Positions 17,171 through 25,562 are shown, numbered from the stretch's first letter. The stretch: DNA of 64,000 nt from Faeciplasma sp964650705 (GCA_964650705.1 CAZYUJ010000002.1:62001-126000); one strand, 5' to 3'. The notes: a model not told the origin generated them from the letters alone. Numbers and translations are program-made.

Positions 17171-17200
17171 AAAGACGGATAGCATTTGCTATCCGTCTTT
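17171..17200. terminator. Bidirectional intrinsic terminator between manA and xer
   Basis: A 13 bp perfect stem, AAAGACGGATAGC (17171-17183) with GCTATCCGTCTTT (17188-17200), and a 4 nt loop. T residues follow on the + side and the A-rich left flank gives T residues for - strand transcripts. It lies 3 bp after manA and 3 bp before the end of the convergent xer gene, so it serves both. It marks the switch from + to - coding. Confidence 0.92.
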
Positions 17201-17203
17201 TTG

Positions 17204-18220
17204 TTATTTACTGTCAGAGTCATCCTCTTTAGATTTATTTGTTAAATTTTTAACATGAGCAAGAGGGGAGTTTTCGGCAGCTCTTCTTCTGTCCTTGTCC
17301 GAAAGGTGAGTGTATATCTGTGTTGTAGCAACACTCACATGTCCCAAAACGTCTCTCAGAACCATCGGATCAACTTCACCGTATTCATACATAAGCGTCG
17401 CGGCGGTATGGCGAAGCTTATGAGTTGATATTCCTAAGTTTCCGAGACCGGCACGCTTTAGCTGATCTTCAACAATTCGTTGAACACGGCGTGTTGTAAG
17501 ACGATTCAAATGGTTTGCATGGCTCGAAATAAAGAGCGCATTAGGCTCAATTTCAGACTTCGGACGAACCTTCAAATATGCATTAATAGCTGAAATACAA
17601 GCATCATTAATGTAAATAATACGCTCCTTTTGACCCTTACCGAACACACGTAACGTCCGCGCATTTTCGCTGTAATCGGAAATATTCAGACCGACAAGCT
17701 CGCTCAAACGCATGCCGCAGTTTAAAAACAGTGTAATGATGCAATAGTCACGCTCTTGATTTCTGCTATCAATTTCTTTAAGCAGGGTCACGCTTTGATC
17801 AAGCTCCAGAAATTTCGGAAGAGCGTTTGTTTGCTTCGGGCGCTCTAAATCCGCTACCGGATTACTCTTGATGGCGCCGGATTTCTTATGAAGATAATTA
17901 TAGAAGCCTTTGAGGGCTGTAGTACGCCTTGCACGGGAGGAAGAAGAATTCTTCCTCTCGGTAGCAAGATAATTAAGATATTCATAAGCATCAAGTGTTG
18001 TGAAGGCTTCAAGAAGTGACAGCGGAACATCGCTGATCGAAATATCCTCGAAAGCAACATCTGATGAGACGAGATCGTTTTTGATCTTTAGGTATCTTAA
18101 GAACACGCTCAAGTCAGAGTAGTATGAGTCAACGGTTTTTTCTGTACGACCTTTGACGACACTTAAGTAAGTGAGGTATTCTCGCAAGTATGAAGGACAG
18201 TTACTATATTTATATGCCAT
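17204..18220 (-). CDS. Tyrosine recombinase of the XerC/XerD/CodV type
   Basis: 338 residues. An N-terminal core-binding SAM-like domain (about 8-110, YLREYLTYLSVVKGRTEKTVDSYYSDL) precedes the catalytic domain with the full set R171 (NCGMRLSEL), K195 (GKGQKER), H267 and R270 (STHKLRH), H294 (VLGHVSVATT) and nucleophile Y303. It should cut and exchange strands at a dif site to resolve chromosome dimers. A dif-like site lies 43 bp upstream of its ATG. No clear Shine-Dalgarno is visible. Whether it is XerC or XerD, or acts alone like XerS/XerH, cannot be settled without the rest of the genome. Confidence 0.92.
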   Translation of the reverse strand: MAYKYSNCPSYLREYLTYLSVVKGRTEKTVDSYYSDLSVFLRYLKIKNDLVSSDVAFEDISISDVPLSLLEAFTTLDAYEYLNYLATERKNSSSSRARRTTALKGFYNYLHKKSGAIKSNPVADLERPKQTNALPKFLELDQSVTLLKEIDSRNQERDYCIITLFLNCGMRLSELVGLNISDYSENARTLRVFGKGQKERIIYINDACISAINAYLKVRPKSEIEPNALFISSHANHLNRLTTRRVQRIVEDQLKRAGLGNLGISTHKLRHTAATLMYEYGEVDPMVLRDVLGHVSVATTQIYTHLSDKDRRRAAENSPLAHVKNLTNKSKEDDSDSK

Positions 18221-18227
18221 AATAATC

Positions 18228-18316
18228 AGAATACATAATATATCAAAATTTCGCTCCCCTTATGTTCGCATAATTTCAATTATGTGAACATTGGTATAAA
18301 TATTATTATGTATTCT
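18228..18316. repeat. Outer inverted repeat flanking the dif-like site
   Basis: Perfect 13 bp arms AGAATACATAATA (18228-18240) and TATTATGTATTCT (18304-18316) enclose the dif-like palindrome. Each arm contains an 11-mer ending or beginning with the same TTATGT core as the inner Xer arms, so they could be extra recombinase half-sites. The right arm is followed by TTTTTT on the + strand, so an RNA hairpin is an alternative. No transposase or target duplication is seen. Confidence 0.6.
18263..18290. other. dif: dif-like Xer recombination site
   Basis: A 28 bp sequence with 11-6-11 architecture: left arm TGTTCGCATAA (18263-18273), centre TTTCAA (18274-18279), right arm TTATGTGAACA (18280-18290). 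The arms are inverted repeats with one mismatched pair, and the palindrome extends one more base on each side. Aligned by eye with E. coli dif as I recall it, 20 of 28 positions agree (arms 9/11 and 8/11). The right arm also matches 9 of 11 positions of the B. subtilis dif right arm TTATGTAAACT. It lies 43 bp upstream of a Xer-type gene and about 1 kb inside the coding-strand switch. Site identity is inferred from sequence, not tested. Confidence 0.8.
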
Positions 18317-18347
18317 TTTTTCCTCCCCTCATACAAATTCTCAAAAA

Positions 18348-20741
18348 TTACTTCAATTCAACAACGGTTACGCCGTCTTCGCCTTCGCCATATAAGCCTT
18401 TACGAGATGACGAAACGAGCGGATGCCGTCTTAAATGATTTCTAACAGCGTTTTTAAGAACACCTGTGCCGATTCCATGGATTATCGTGACAACTTTGTT
18501 TCCGCTCATTACAGCATTATCAAGGAACGTATCAAGTTCATAGAGTCCTTCGTCTACGGTTTTTCCTCTGATGTCAAGTTCTATCGAGGATTTTCTGGTA
18601 GCTCTGCTTTCCACGCCTTTTGTTGATACGTGACCATTCTTAGGCTTGATCTTTGAATTATTGAACGTAACTTCTTTTTCTACTAATCTAAGCTTAGAAA
18701 CATGAACTTTTGTTTTCATTATTCCGACTTGAACCATACAGTTCCCCTGTGCATCAGGTGTTGAGATCAGAATGCCGGACTTCTTTGAATCATATACAAG
18801 CACATCGTCGCCTTTTTTGAGTGCTCGCGGTGAAACATATGTTTCACTTTCTGCTGAGCCAAGCTTAGCAGCTTCGTCATATAAATTCTCAACATTTCTC
18901 TTATAGGTTGACTTTTGCTCAGATACTCTCTTGGAGAAATCCTCTTTATCCTTTGCTTTTCTCAAATCTTCGAGCTCGTCCATAAGCTGCTGAGATTGCC
19001 TTGAGATACGCTCGATAATGCTTCTCGCTTCACGGTGAGCTTTTTCGAGCTCGTCTTCTTTTCTCTTTAATAGCTCATCGCGTTCCTTAACAAGCTGTTC
19101 GCGAAGTGCCGTCACTTCCCTTTCATACTGCCGTGAGATTCTTTCATTCTCCTCGAGTTGTTGACGTGTCGCTTCCAAATTGTCAAGAATCTTCTCGAAA
19201 CGCTTTGATTCGCCCGAAAGCATCGACTTCGCCTTATTGATGATATCATCATCGAGTCCAAGACGAGACGAAATAGCGAATGCGTTTGATTTACCTGGCG
19301 AACCTATAATCAATCTATAAGTGGGACGCAAGGTTTTTACGTCAAACTCGCAAGAGGCATTTTCAACACCGTCAGTTTCAAGGGCATACATCTTAAGCTC
19401 CTGATAGTGAGTAGTTGTTACAAGCTTTGCGCCTAAGCTGTTGATCTTTTCAATGATGGAAACAGCTAACGCTGCACCCTCTACGGGGTCAGTACCTGAG
19501 CCAAGCTCATCTATCAAAACAAGTGACTTATAATCAACTGTATTAAGTATCTCCACTACCCTATTCATGTGAGATGAAAATGTTGATAAGCTTTGCTCAA
19601 TTGATTGCTGATCACCGATATCGACTAAGATCTTCTCGAATACTGTTATCTTACAGCCATCGGATGCAGGGATCATGAGTCCGCACATCGTCATCAGCGT
19701 CAACAGACCAACAGTTTTAAGAATAACAGTTTTACCGCCGGTATTAGGGCCTGTGATGATCAATGAATCATAGGTTGCTCCGAGTGCGAAATCAATAGGA
19801 ACGACCTTGTCGGCGTCGATCAACGGATGGCGGGCTTTTTTAAGGATAATTTCGCCGTCAGAAGATATTTCGGGAATAGTCCCCTGCATCTTGGCACCCA
19901 AATTCGCTTTCGCAAAGTATAGGTTCAAAATAACGCTTGCTTGGAAATCGGAGATCAACTGCTCTGCGAACTCAGCACAGTTACTTGAAAGCTCCTTGAT
20001 AATTCTTTCGATCTCATCCTGTTCCTTACCTCGTAAAACTCTTATTTCGTTGTTCGCTTCGACAACCGCCATTGGCTCTATAAAGAAGGTTTGCCCGCTG
20101 GCGGAAGTATCGTGAACAAGTCCGGGAACATGGTTTTTGTGCTCAGATTTTACAGGCAAAACATATCTTCCGTCACGAAGCGTTACAACACTTTCCTGAA
20201 GGTATGTTTGTGTGCTTGAAGACTTGATCATTTTATCAAGAGTATCTCTGATCTTGGCACCTGCGTTCAAGATCTTTCTTCTGATAGAAGCAAGCTCAGA
20301 GCTGGCAGTATCAGCAATTTCTTCTTCGTTCAGAACAGTATTGTTGATCTTATCATTAAGCCATTTATTTTCAAATAAGCATTCAAACAGATAATCAAGC
20401 TTAAAATCTTCATCTGCAAACTGTCTGCGCCAAGATACTAATGTCTCAACCTGAGTAAGCATTTTTGAAATATCCAAAAGCTCTCTCAGAGAAAGTGCAG
20501 AGCCGTTCTGAGCCCGTCTGGCGATAGTTGCGACGTCAGCAAAGTTAAAGAAGCTCGGCGTTCCAAAACGCGTTGTAGCGCTATATGTATCGAACGTTTT
20601 TTCTATTTCCGTCTTGACTTCGTCAATATCAGTGGAGGGAATTATTTCGCTTGCCATCTTCTTGGTGAACTCGTTCGTACACCTATTGACAAGCATTTCT
20701 AAAATTTTATGTAATTCTAAAGTTAAATAATGATCATTCAT
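18348..20741 (-). CDS. mutS2: Endonuclease MutS2 with Smr domain
   Basis: 797 residues, full length. MutS-like core and lever regions come first, then the ATPase with Walker A ITGPNTGGKTVILKT and Walker B LVLIDELGSGTDPVEGAAL, a long coiled coil (about residues 510-620), and a C-terminal Smr nuclease domain with LDIRG and the HGIGTG motif. MutS2 acts against recombination and, in B. subtilis, on collided or stalled ribosomes (family knowledge). It overlaps recO by 8 bp, so it is co-transcribed with era-yqzL-recO. Confidence 0.96.
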   Translation of the reverse strand: MNDHYLTLELHKILEMLVNRCTNEFTKKMASEIIPSTDIDEVKTEIEKTFDTYSATTRFGTPSFFNFADVATIARRAQNGSALSLRELLDISKMLTQVETLVSWRRQFADEDFKLDYLFECLFENKWLNDKINNTVLNEEEIADTASSELASIRRKILNAGAKIRDTLDKMIKSSSTQTYLQESVVTLRDGRYVLPVKSEHKNHVPGLVHDTSASGQTFFIEPMAVVEANNEIRVLRGKEQDEIERIIKELSSNCAEFAEQLISDFQASVILNLYFAKANLGAKMQGTIPEISSDGEIILKKARHPLIDADKVVPIDFALGATYDSLIITGPNTGGKTVILKTVGLLTLMTMCGLMIPASDGCKITVFEKILVDIGDQQSIEQSLSTFSSHMNRVVEILNTVDYKSLVLIDELGSGTDPVEGAALAVSIIEKINSLGAKLVTTTHYQELKMYALETDGVENASCEFDVKTLRPTYRLIIGSPGKSNAFAISSRLGLDDDIINKAKSMLSGESKRFEKILDNLEATRQQLEENERISRQYEREVTALREQLVKERDELLKRKEDELEKAHREARSIIERISRQSQQLMDELEDLRKAKDKEDFSKRVSEQKSTYKRNVENLYDEAAKLGSAESETYVSPRALKKGDDVLVYDSKKSGILISTPDAQGNCMVQVGIMKTKVHVSKLRLVEKEVTFNNSKIKPKNGHVSTKGVESRATRKSSIELDIRGKTVDEGLYELDTFLDNAVMSGNKVVTIIHGIGTGVLKNAVRNHLRRHPLVSSSRKGLYGEGEDGVTVVELK

Positions 20742-21498
20742 AATTATTACCGTTTGTTATCGTTTTATAAAAATCGAGTGTTGCAAAGCGTTTATCAAGC
20801 TGAAGCCTGACATAACGCTCTGTTATATTCATTAACATTTCTAAATAATCCTGAGAAAGTCTGAAGCCGAAAAGGCGCTCCATATCGGTCAGCGCAATAT
20901 ATCTTATTGCGTGCAAAAGTGTTTCATCAATAACCTCAAAAGTTCTCAGATCTCTTGCGCCGCAGCAACGCTCACAGTATATTTTGCCGCCCTTAAGGTC
21001 AAATTGCATCTGCGGTTCGGAATAAGATAAACACTCACAGCAACCGATAAGATTAGGAACATGCCCGATCTCGCTCATCAGCCTAAGCTCAAATATTGCT
21101 TTGAGCAACCCCGTTTCATGCCTATTATCCTCTAAGAAATGAAGAGTATTAAGCATTAACCTGAGCACTTCCCCGCTCTGTTGATCAAAAGTCGAGGTAT
21201 AGAGCAATAGTTCACAAAAATAGCTTGCGAGGGCAAACTTTTCAACATCAAGCCTTATATCATAAAAAATGCGAATAGGTTCAGCGGAGTTTAAAATATA
21301 TCGTCCTTTGCTCTCAGAAAGGCAAAACGTGGCATATGCAAACATCTGTGAAACTCCGGCGTTTTTTGCGTTGGCTTTCTTGACTCCTTTCGCGCTGACA
21401 GTGATCAACCCCAACGAATCGGTAAGTATATCAAGTATCTTGTCGTTCTCGCCATATGCCTTCTCTCGAAGCACCAGCCCTTTTACCGTCGTCAGCAC
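20734..21498 (-). CDS. recO: DNA repair protein RecO
   Basis: 254 residues. N-terminal OB-fold (TTVKGLVLREKAYGENDKILDILTDSLGLITVSAKGVKK), helical middle and a zinc site formed by CCECLSYSE and YCERCCG. RecO helps load RecA on SSB-coated DNA with RecR. The GTG start at 21498 lies inside the upstream yqzL-like reading frame. The order era-yqzL-recO is conserved in Firmicutes. Confidence 0.94.
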   Translation of the reverse strand: MLTTVKGLVLREKAYGENDKILDILTDSLGLITVSAKGVKKANAKNAGVSQMFAYATFCLSESKGRYILNSAEPIRIFYDIRLDVEKFALASYFCELLLYTSTFDQQSGEVLRLMLNTLHFLEDNRHETGLLKAIFELRLMSEIGHVPNLIGCCECLSYSEPQMQFDLKGGKIYCERCCGARDLRTFEVIDETLLHAIRYIALTDMERLFGFRLSQDYLEMLMNITERYVRLQLDKRFATLDFYKTITNGNNYE

Positions 21499-21583
21499 TG
21501 TTCATTCCGCCTTGCTTATATTTTAAATAATCCGTAACCTTGCCTGTTTCAAAAAACTTGTCCCACATACGTTCATCATTCAT
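21431..21583 (-). CDS. YqzL-like small protein, overlapping recO
   Basis: A 50-codon frame between era and recO. The N-terminal half (MWDKFFETGKVTDYLKYKQ) matches the pattern W-x-x-F-x-x-TG-x-x-x-x-YL-x-x-K of the YqzL family, which always sits in this position. The frame runs about 68 bp into recO in another register before stopping. The Shine-Dalgarno is GGGTGAT, 6 nt upstream. Function unknown even in Bacillus. The C-terminal part lies in the overlap and is unlikely to be conserved. Confidence 0.7.
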   Translation of the reverse strand: MNDERMWDKFFETGKVTDYLKYKQGGMNSADDGKRAGASREGIWRERQDT

Positions 21584-21637
21584 TAATATCACCCAAGAAT
21601 ATAATTGGCGAAATCAATAAACATATGTGTGGTAAAA

Positions 21638-22540
21638 TCAGTCGCTCGAAAGACCGAAGTTTTTGATAAGTCCCTCACGGTTGCGCCAGCCTTCTTTAAC
21701 CTTGACCCAAAGCTGAAGGTTGGTTTTTATCATGAAGAAATCCTCAAGGTCGTGTCTTGCAAGCTGACCGACTCTTTTGAGCATAGAGCCGCCCTTGCCG
21801 ATAACGATACCCTTATGAGATTCACGCTCACAGTATATAACTGCGCCGATATCCAATACCGGCTCACCAAGCTTATTGTCATGCTCGCTCATTGTTTCGA
21901 TATCAACAGCTATACCGTGAGGCACCTCATCAGAAAGAAGCTCCAAAAGCTTTTCTCTTATAATTTCCGAAACAATAACACGCTCCGGCTGATCCGTAAA
22001 TTTGTCATCGGGAAAATAGTGAGGCCCTTCAACTGCATATGAAGAAATAGTCTCCATGATAATATCTATGCCGTCTTCTTCAAGTGCACTGATCGGGATA
22101 ACCGACTTGAAATCATGCAACGAAGAGTATTCCGCAATTACAGGAATCAGACCCTCTTTGTTTGCGACAAGATCAATCTTGTTAACGATCAAAACAACGG
22201 GAGTTTTTGCTGACAAAGTGGATGACAAAAGCAACCTCTCAGCATCATTGGGCTTTTTTGTAGCATCAACGACCAAAAGCGCACAGTCGATCGAAGAAAC
22301 GGAATTATTGATAGCTTTGATCATGTGATCGGAAAGCTTATCACGGGATTTATGCATACCGGGCGTATCTATAAAGACATACTGAGTTTCACCCTCCGTC
22401 AGTACACCGGTTATCTTTGTTCTCGTTGTCTGAGGCTTCGAGCTGACAGCGGCGACCTTCTCGCCGATCAAAGCATTCAAAAGTGATGACTTTCCTGCAT
22501 TAGGTCGTCCTATAATTGTTATAAATGCATTTTTGCTCAT
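21638..22540 (-). CDS. era: GTPase Era
   Basis: 300 residues. GTPase motifs G1 GRPNAGKSSLLNAL, G3 DTPGMH, G4 NKID and a C-terminal KH domain with VIGKGGSMLKRVGQLAR. Era binds the 3' end of 16S rRNA during 30S assembly. Followed by the yqzL-like gene and recO; ybeY, whose product also acts on 16S rRNA, lies 15 bp upstream. Confidence 0.97.
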   Translation of the reverse strand: MSKNAFITIIGRPNAGKSSLLNALIGEKVAAVSSKPQTTRTKITGVLTEGETQYVFIDTPGMHKSRDKLSDHMIKAINNSVSSIDCALLVVDATKKPNDAERLLLSSTLSAKTPVVLIVNKIDLVANKEGLIPVIAEYSSLHDFKSVIPISALEEDGIDIIMETISSYAVEGPHYFPDDKFTDQPERVIVSEIIREKLLELLSDEVPHGIAVDIETMSEHDNKLGEPVLDIGAVIYCERESHKGIVIGKGGSMLKRVGQLARHDLEDFFMIKTNLQLWVKVKEGWRNREGLIKNFGLSSD

Positions 22541-22555
22541 GATTTATTATTCTCC

Positions 22556-23074
22556 TTAAACGTCCTCGCGCTTGCCCAAAAACAAGCCGATATCATTGCA
22601 TCTATCTTCTAATGCGCTCATAATGACTCTTTGTCTTTCACGCATTTCAAGCTCTTCCTCTTCGCTGTTAACATGGTCATACCCCATCAAATGCAGCATC
22701 GAATGAACAGTCAAAAATGCCACTTCCCTCTCGAACGGCTGGCAAAATTCGTGTGCCTGCTCCATAGCTCTTTCAGCAGAGATGACTATGTCACCAAGCA
22801 TCTGACGGTCAGTTATCGGGTCAATATCGAACTCACAGCCGTCTTCGCTTAATGGGAAAGACAAAACGTCGGTCACAGAATCAATCCCTCTGCAATCATC
22901 ATTGATCTCTCTGATCCTTTTGTTGCTTACTATCGTCACAGTAACCTCAAAATCGCCGTCCCTGTCCTCACATTGCAAGGAAACAGCACATGCCTCTTTT
23001 ATAAGCTTCTTGAGTTCTTTGGATATAGGCACTTTACGCTGACTCTGATATATCGTCACCTTAATGCTGTCCAT
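22556..23074 (-). CDS. ybeY: Endoribonuclease YbeY (rRNA maturation factor)
   Basis: 172 residues from ATG 23074. The zinc motif HSMLHLMGYDH (HxxxHxxxxxH) is intact, with REINDDCRGIDSVTDVLSFP as the second conserved block. YbeY acts in 16S rRNA 3'-end processing and ribosome quality control. The start at 23074 is chosen for its Shine-Dalgarno AAAGGA; a longer in-frame reading would run far into phoH. It overlaps phoH by 14 bp. A diacylglycerol kinase gene, often next to ybeY in Firmicutes, is absent. Confidence 0.94.
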   Translation of the reverse strand: MDSIKVTIYQSQRKVPISKELKKLIKEACAVSLQCEDRDGDFEVTVTIVSNKRIREINDDCRGIDSVTDVLSFPLSEDGCEFDIDPITDRQMLGDIVISAERAMEQAHEFCQPFEREVAFLTVHSMLHLMGYDHVNSEEEELEMRERQRVIMSALEDRCNDIGLFLGKREDV

Positions 23075-24035
23075 GATGCTTATTCCTTTCGTTATAGTTC
23101 TCATATGCCTTGACGATATCCTGTACAAGCTTATGTCGAACTACGTCCTTTTCAGTAAAATAATTTATTCCGATATCATTAACATTCTTTAATACCTTCA
23201 AGGCTTCAACAAGTCCTGATCTATGAGGATTCGGAAGGTCGATCTGTGTGATATCACCGGTTATGACCATCTTTGAGTTAAATCCCAAGCGGGTTAAAAA
23301 CATTTTCATCTGTTCCGGAGAGGTGTTTTGAGCTTCATCTAAGATAACAAATGCCTCATCCAAGGTTCTTCCTCGCATATATGCAAGCGGCGCAACCTCA
23401 ATACTTCCGCGTTCCTGGAGTCTGGCGAAGGTTTCAGCACCGAGCATTTCAAACAAAGCATCATATAACGGTCTGAGATAAGGATCGACCTTGTTCTGAA
23501 GGTCACCGGGTAAAAAGCCGAGCTTCTCTCCTGCTTCGACGGCAGGACGAGTTAGAATGATCTTGTTGATCTCGTGAGATTTAAACGCCCTCACAGCCAT
23601 GGAAACCGCCAAGAAGGTTTTTCCCGTTCCGGCAGGTCCAACGCCGAAAGAAATTGTATTCTTTGCGATAGAATCAATATACTTCTTCTGACCCAAGGTT
23701 TTAGGCTTGATTATCTTTCCGCCGGTCGTAACGCAAATGCCGCCATCGGAAAGGTTAGCTATCTCACAAGCTTCGCTCTCTCCTGCCATGGAAAGTATAT
23801 ATCTGACCTGCTGCTCGGATATATCATCGCCGCTTTTAGCGATCTTCAAAAGAGATTCTAAGCAAGCGTATGCTTTTTCGACATCGTTTTCATTGCCGCT
23901 GATTTTAATTTCACTTCCGCGATTAACGATATTGACGTTAAACTCGTCGCGAATGATATTTATATTGGAATCATAGCTGCCAAAGATATTAAGCATGTCA
24001 TTTATATTTGTGATTACAAGAGATTTTTCTGCCAT
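23061..24035 (-). CDS. PhoH-like ATPase (YbeZ/PhoL type)
   Basis: 324 residues. An N-terminal domain of about 110 residues resembles a degenerate KH fold (NIIRDEFNVNIVNRGSEIKISGNENDVEKA), followed by a P-loop ATPase: Walker A GPAGTGKTFLAV, Walker B FVILDEAQN, TGDITQIDLP and a C-terminal arginine-containing block. This is the PhoH family neighbour of ybeY across bacteria, probably an RNA helicase-like partner in ribosome maturation. A good sigma-A promoter lies directly upstream, making it first gene of phoH-ybeY-era-yqzL-recO-mutS2. Confidence 0.92.
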   Translation of the reverse strand: MAEKSLVITNINDMLNIFGSYDSNINIIRDEFNVNIVNRGSEIKISGNENDVEKAYACLESLLKIAKSGDDISEQQVRYILSMAGESEACEIANLSDGGICVTTGGKIIKPKTLGQKKYIDSIAKNTISFGVGPAGTGKTFLAVSMAVRAFKSHEINKIILTRPAVEAGEKLGFLPGDLQNKVDPYLRPLYDALFEMLGAETFARLQERGSIEVAPLAYMRGRTLDEAFVILDEAQNTSPEQMKMFLTRLGFNSKMVITGDITQIDLPNPHRSGLVEALKVLKNVNDIGINYFTEKDVVRHKLVQDIVKAYENYNERNKHHGQH

Positions 24036-24073
24036 ATAGCTCTCCTTAAGAATGAATATACTTTCGCAAATAA

Positions 24074-24102
24074 ATTATAGCAGAAAACTGTATTTAATTC
24101 AA
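24074..24102 (-). promoter_or_regulatory. Sigma-A promoter of the phoH-ybeY-era operon
   Basis: On the - strand TTGAAT (24102-24097) and TATAAT (24079-24074) are separated by 17 bp, and TG precedes the -10 by one base (extended -10). Transcription would begin near 24067, about 32 nt before the phoH ATG, with an AAGGAG Shine-Dalgarno between. Confidence 0.82.
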
Positions 24103-24120
24103 TATAAATCACTCAAAATT

Positions 24121-25281
24121 TCATTTTGCAAAGATTTCTTGCTGAACACCTATCTCTCCTATCAATTCATACTCTACATACAGTGAAACACCGTCTTCAT
24201 TCATCACTTCTTCAACGCTTCGTGATATTATCTCCTCATTTGATATGATGTTTTTCTCATAGTTGTCTAACAGCCTATATGCTTCAAGAAAAGCTTCTTC
24301 TGTTGAAAGAGTATCTTTAGTATATTTCACTTCGTTGTACTCATATGTAGAGACGCCGATAGGAAGCTTTATGCCAAAGAAGTATAAGTGTGCAGTGTCT
24401 TTCTTGATATCGAAATTACCTTGTAAGCTTTTGCTCGGAAGCAAGATATCATTATCAAAAAATCTAAGAGCGCGCTTATAGATAGTATTCCCATATGATT
24501 TTGACGTTACCTCGTAGCTTTGAGTTATGACAGTTGACTGTGAATACTGAGCAAGTATCTCTCCGAACGAATGATAATAGTAAACACGTCCGTTTCTCCG
24601 TTCAATGATCCCGCTTACCAATAACTCGCCTTTTGATACTGCGTCACCGATCAATACATCGAGCTGGCCCGATAATACCTCGGCTTTAACAATAACACCG
24701 TCTCTTGCTGCAATAATATTCGATGGCACACGTCTACTATCGATTTCTTCTTTTGGTGTTAACTCAGAAACTATGACCTCAACAACAGAACCCGTATGAG
24801 CGATTGAAGACCATGATATATCATCACAAAGTGTGTTCAACATAAGATTTGCTCTTAGAAAATTAATGGACGGTATATACTTTCCTGTGTATATCCCCTC
24901 TTCTTCTAATATTTCCAATACCGCATGCTTGATATTTTCATCTTCTGTCCCTGTGATCTCAATTTTCATCACCACATTTGAAAAATACAATGTGAAAAGT
25001 ACTGAAATAATCAAGCCGAGCAATATGCCATAGCGTTTAATGTATTTGCTGAGTGTAAAGGTGATTCCCTTTCTTTCCAGAATCTCTGTTACAAAATCAT
25101 TGTTATAACACAGTTTTTGAAGCTTTTTAACGCTATATGCATAGGTTTTTATATACACGCAATCGGATTTAGTGTAAAGCGAAATAACATTACAGCTATT
25201 TCTTATCATTTCGATCAGCTTCGTTTCATCAAACCCCTTAGCGCTGATCGTTACTGTTCCTAATAAAAATTCCTTTATCAT
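24121..25281 (-). CDS. yqfD: Sporulation protein YqfD
   Basis: 386 residues, close to the B. subtilis 398. An N-terminal cytoplasmic domain of about 85 residues containing LLGTVTISAKG is followed by one transmembrane helix (about 86-105), a POTRA-like segment and an extracytoplasmic domain (ARDGVIVKAEVLSGQLDVLIGDAVSKGELLVSG, a biotinyl-lipoyl-like strand set). YqfD is sigma-E dependent and needed for efficient sporulation. The ATG overlaps the yqfC stop (ATGA). A vegetative promoter for phoH lies just after this gene, so the two groups seem to be transcribed separately. Confidence 0.92.
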   Translation of the reverse strand: MIKEFLLGTVTISAKGFDETKLIEMIRNSCNVISLYTKSDCVYIKTYAYSVKKLQKLCYNNDFVTEILERKGITFTLSKYIKRYGILLGLIISVLFTLYFSNVVMKIEITGTEDENIKHAVLEILEEEGIYTGKYIPSINFLRANLMLNTLCDDISWSSIAHTGSVVEVIVSELTPKEEIDSRRVPSNIIAARDGVIVKAEVLSGQLDVLIGDAVSKGELLVSGIIERRNGRVYYYHSFGEILAQYSQSTVITQSYEVTSKSYGNTIYKRALRFFDNDILLPSKSLQGNFDIKKDTAHLYFFGIKLPIGVSTYEYNEVKYTKDTLSTEEAFLEAYRLLDNYEKNIISNEEIISRSVEEVMNEDGVSLYVEYELIGEIGVQQEIFAK

Positions 25282-25544
25282 TTTGCCCTCACATCAAATT
25301 CAACTGATGATATTTCCCCGAAAACAGTTATGATATTTTCGTTATAACATTCAAGTTTTAGGTTTTCTCCCCATACTGATACGTCGCAATCGGTCGTTCT
25401 GATCCTTATCAGCACCTCATTGCACTCCATGACTCTTTTGCAATTTTCGATTCTTACTTCATTGCATGCTCTGATAGAAACGTATGAATCCATATTAGCA
25501 GATGACAGTATCGTTTTCTCCAGCTTTGAAATAATCTTTTTCAA
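25278..25544 (-). CDS. yqfC: Sporulation protein YqfC
   Basis: 88 residues from a TTG at 25544, chosen because GAGGAG lies 8 bp upstream; a GTG at 25553 falls inside that Shine-Dalgarno. The protein contains the YqfC/YabP-like beta repeat (VSIRACNEVRIENCKRVMECNEVLIRIRTTDCDVSVWGENL). YqfC is a small sporulation protein always found upstream of yqfD. Exact role unknown. Confidence 0.88.
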   Translation of the reverse strand: MKKIISKLEKTILSSANMDSYVSIRACNEVRIENCKRVMECNEVLIRIRTTDCDVSVWGENLKLECYNENIITVFGEISSVEFDVRAK

Positions 25545-25562
25545 TATAATCACTCCTCGTTA

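Noticed and set aside
18262..18291. LexA/DinR operator before the xer gene, suggested by outer GAAC/GTTC bases
   Set aside because: Firmicute LexA boxes have GAAC and GTTC four bases apart and in the reverse arrangement. Here they are the ends of an 11-6-11 dif-type site.
18228..18316. Miniature transposable element suggested by nested inverted repeats
   Set aside because: Arms are short, no target-site duplication is visible, no second copy is in the window, and the inner palindrome is better explained as dif.
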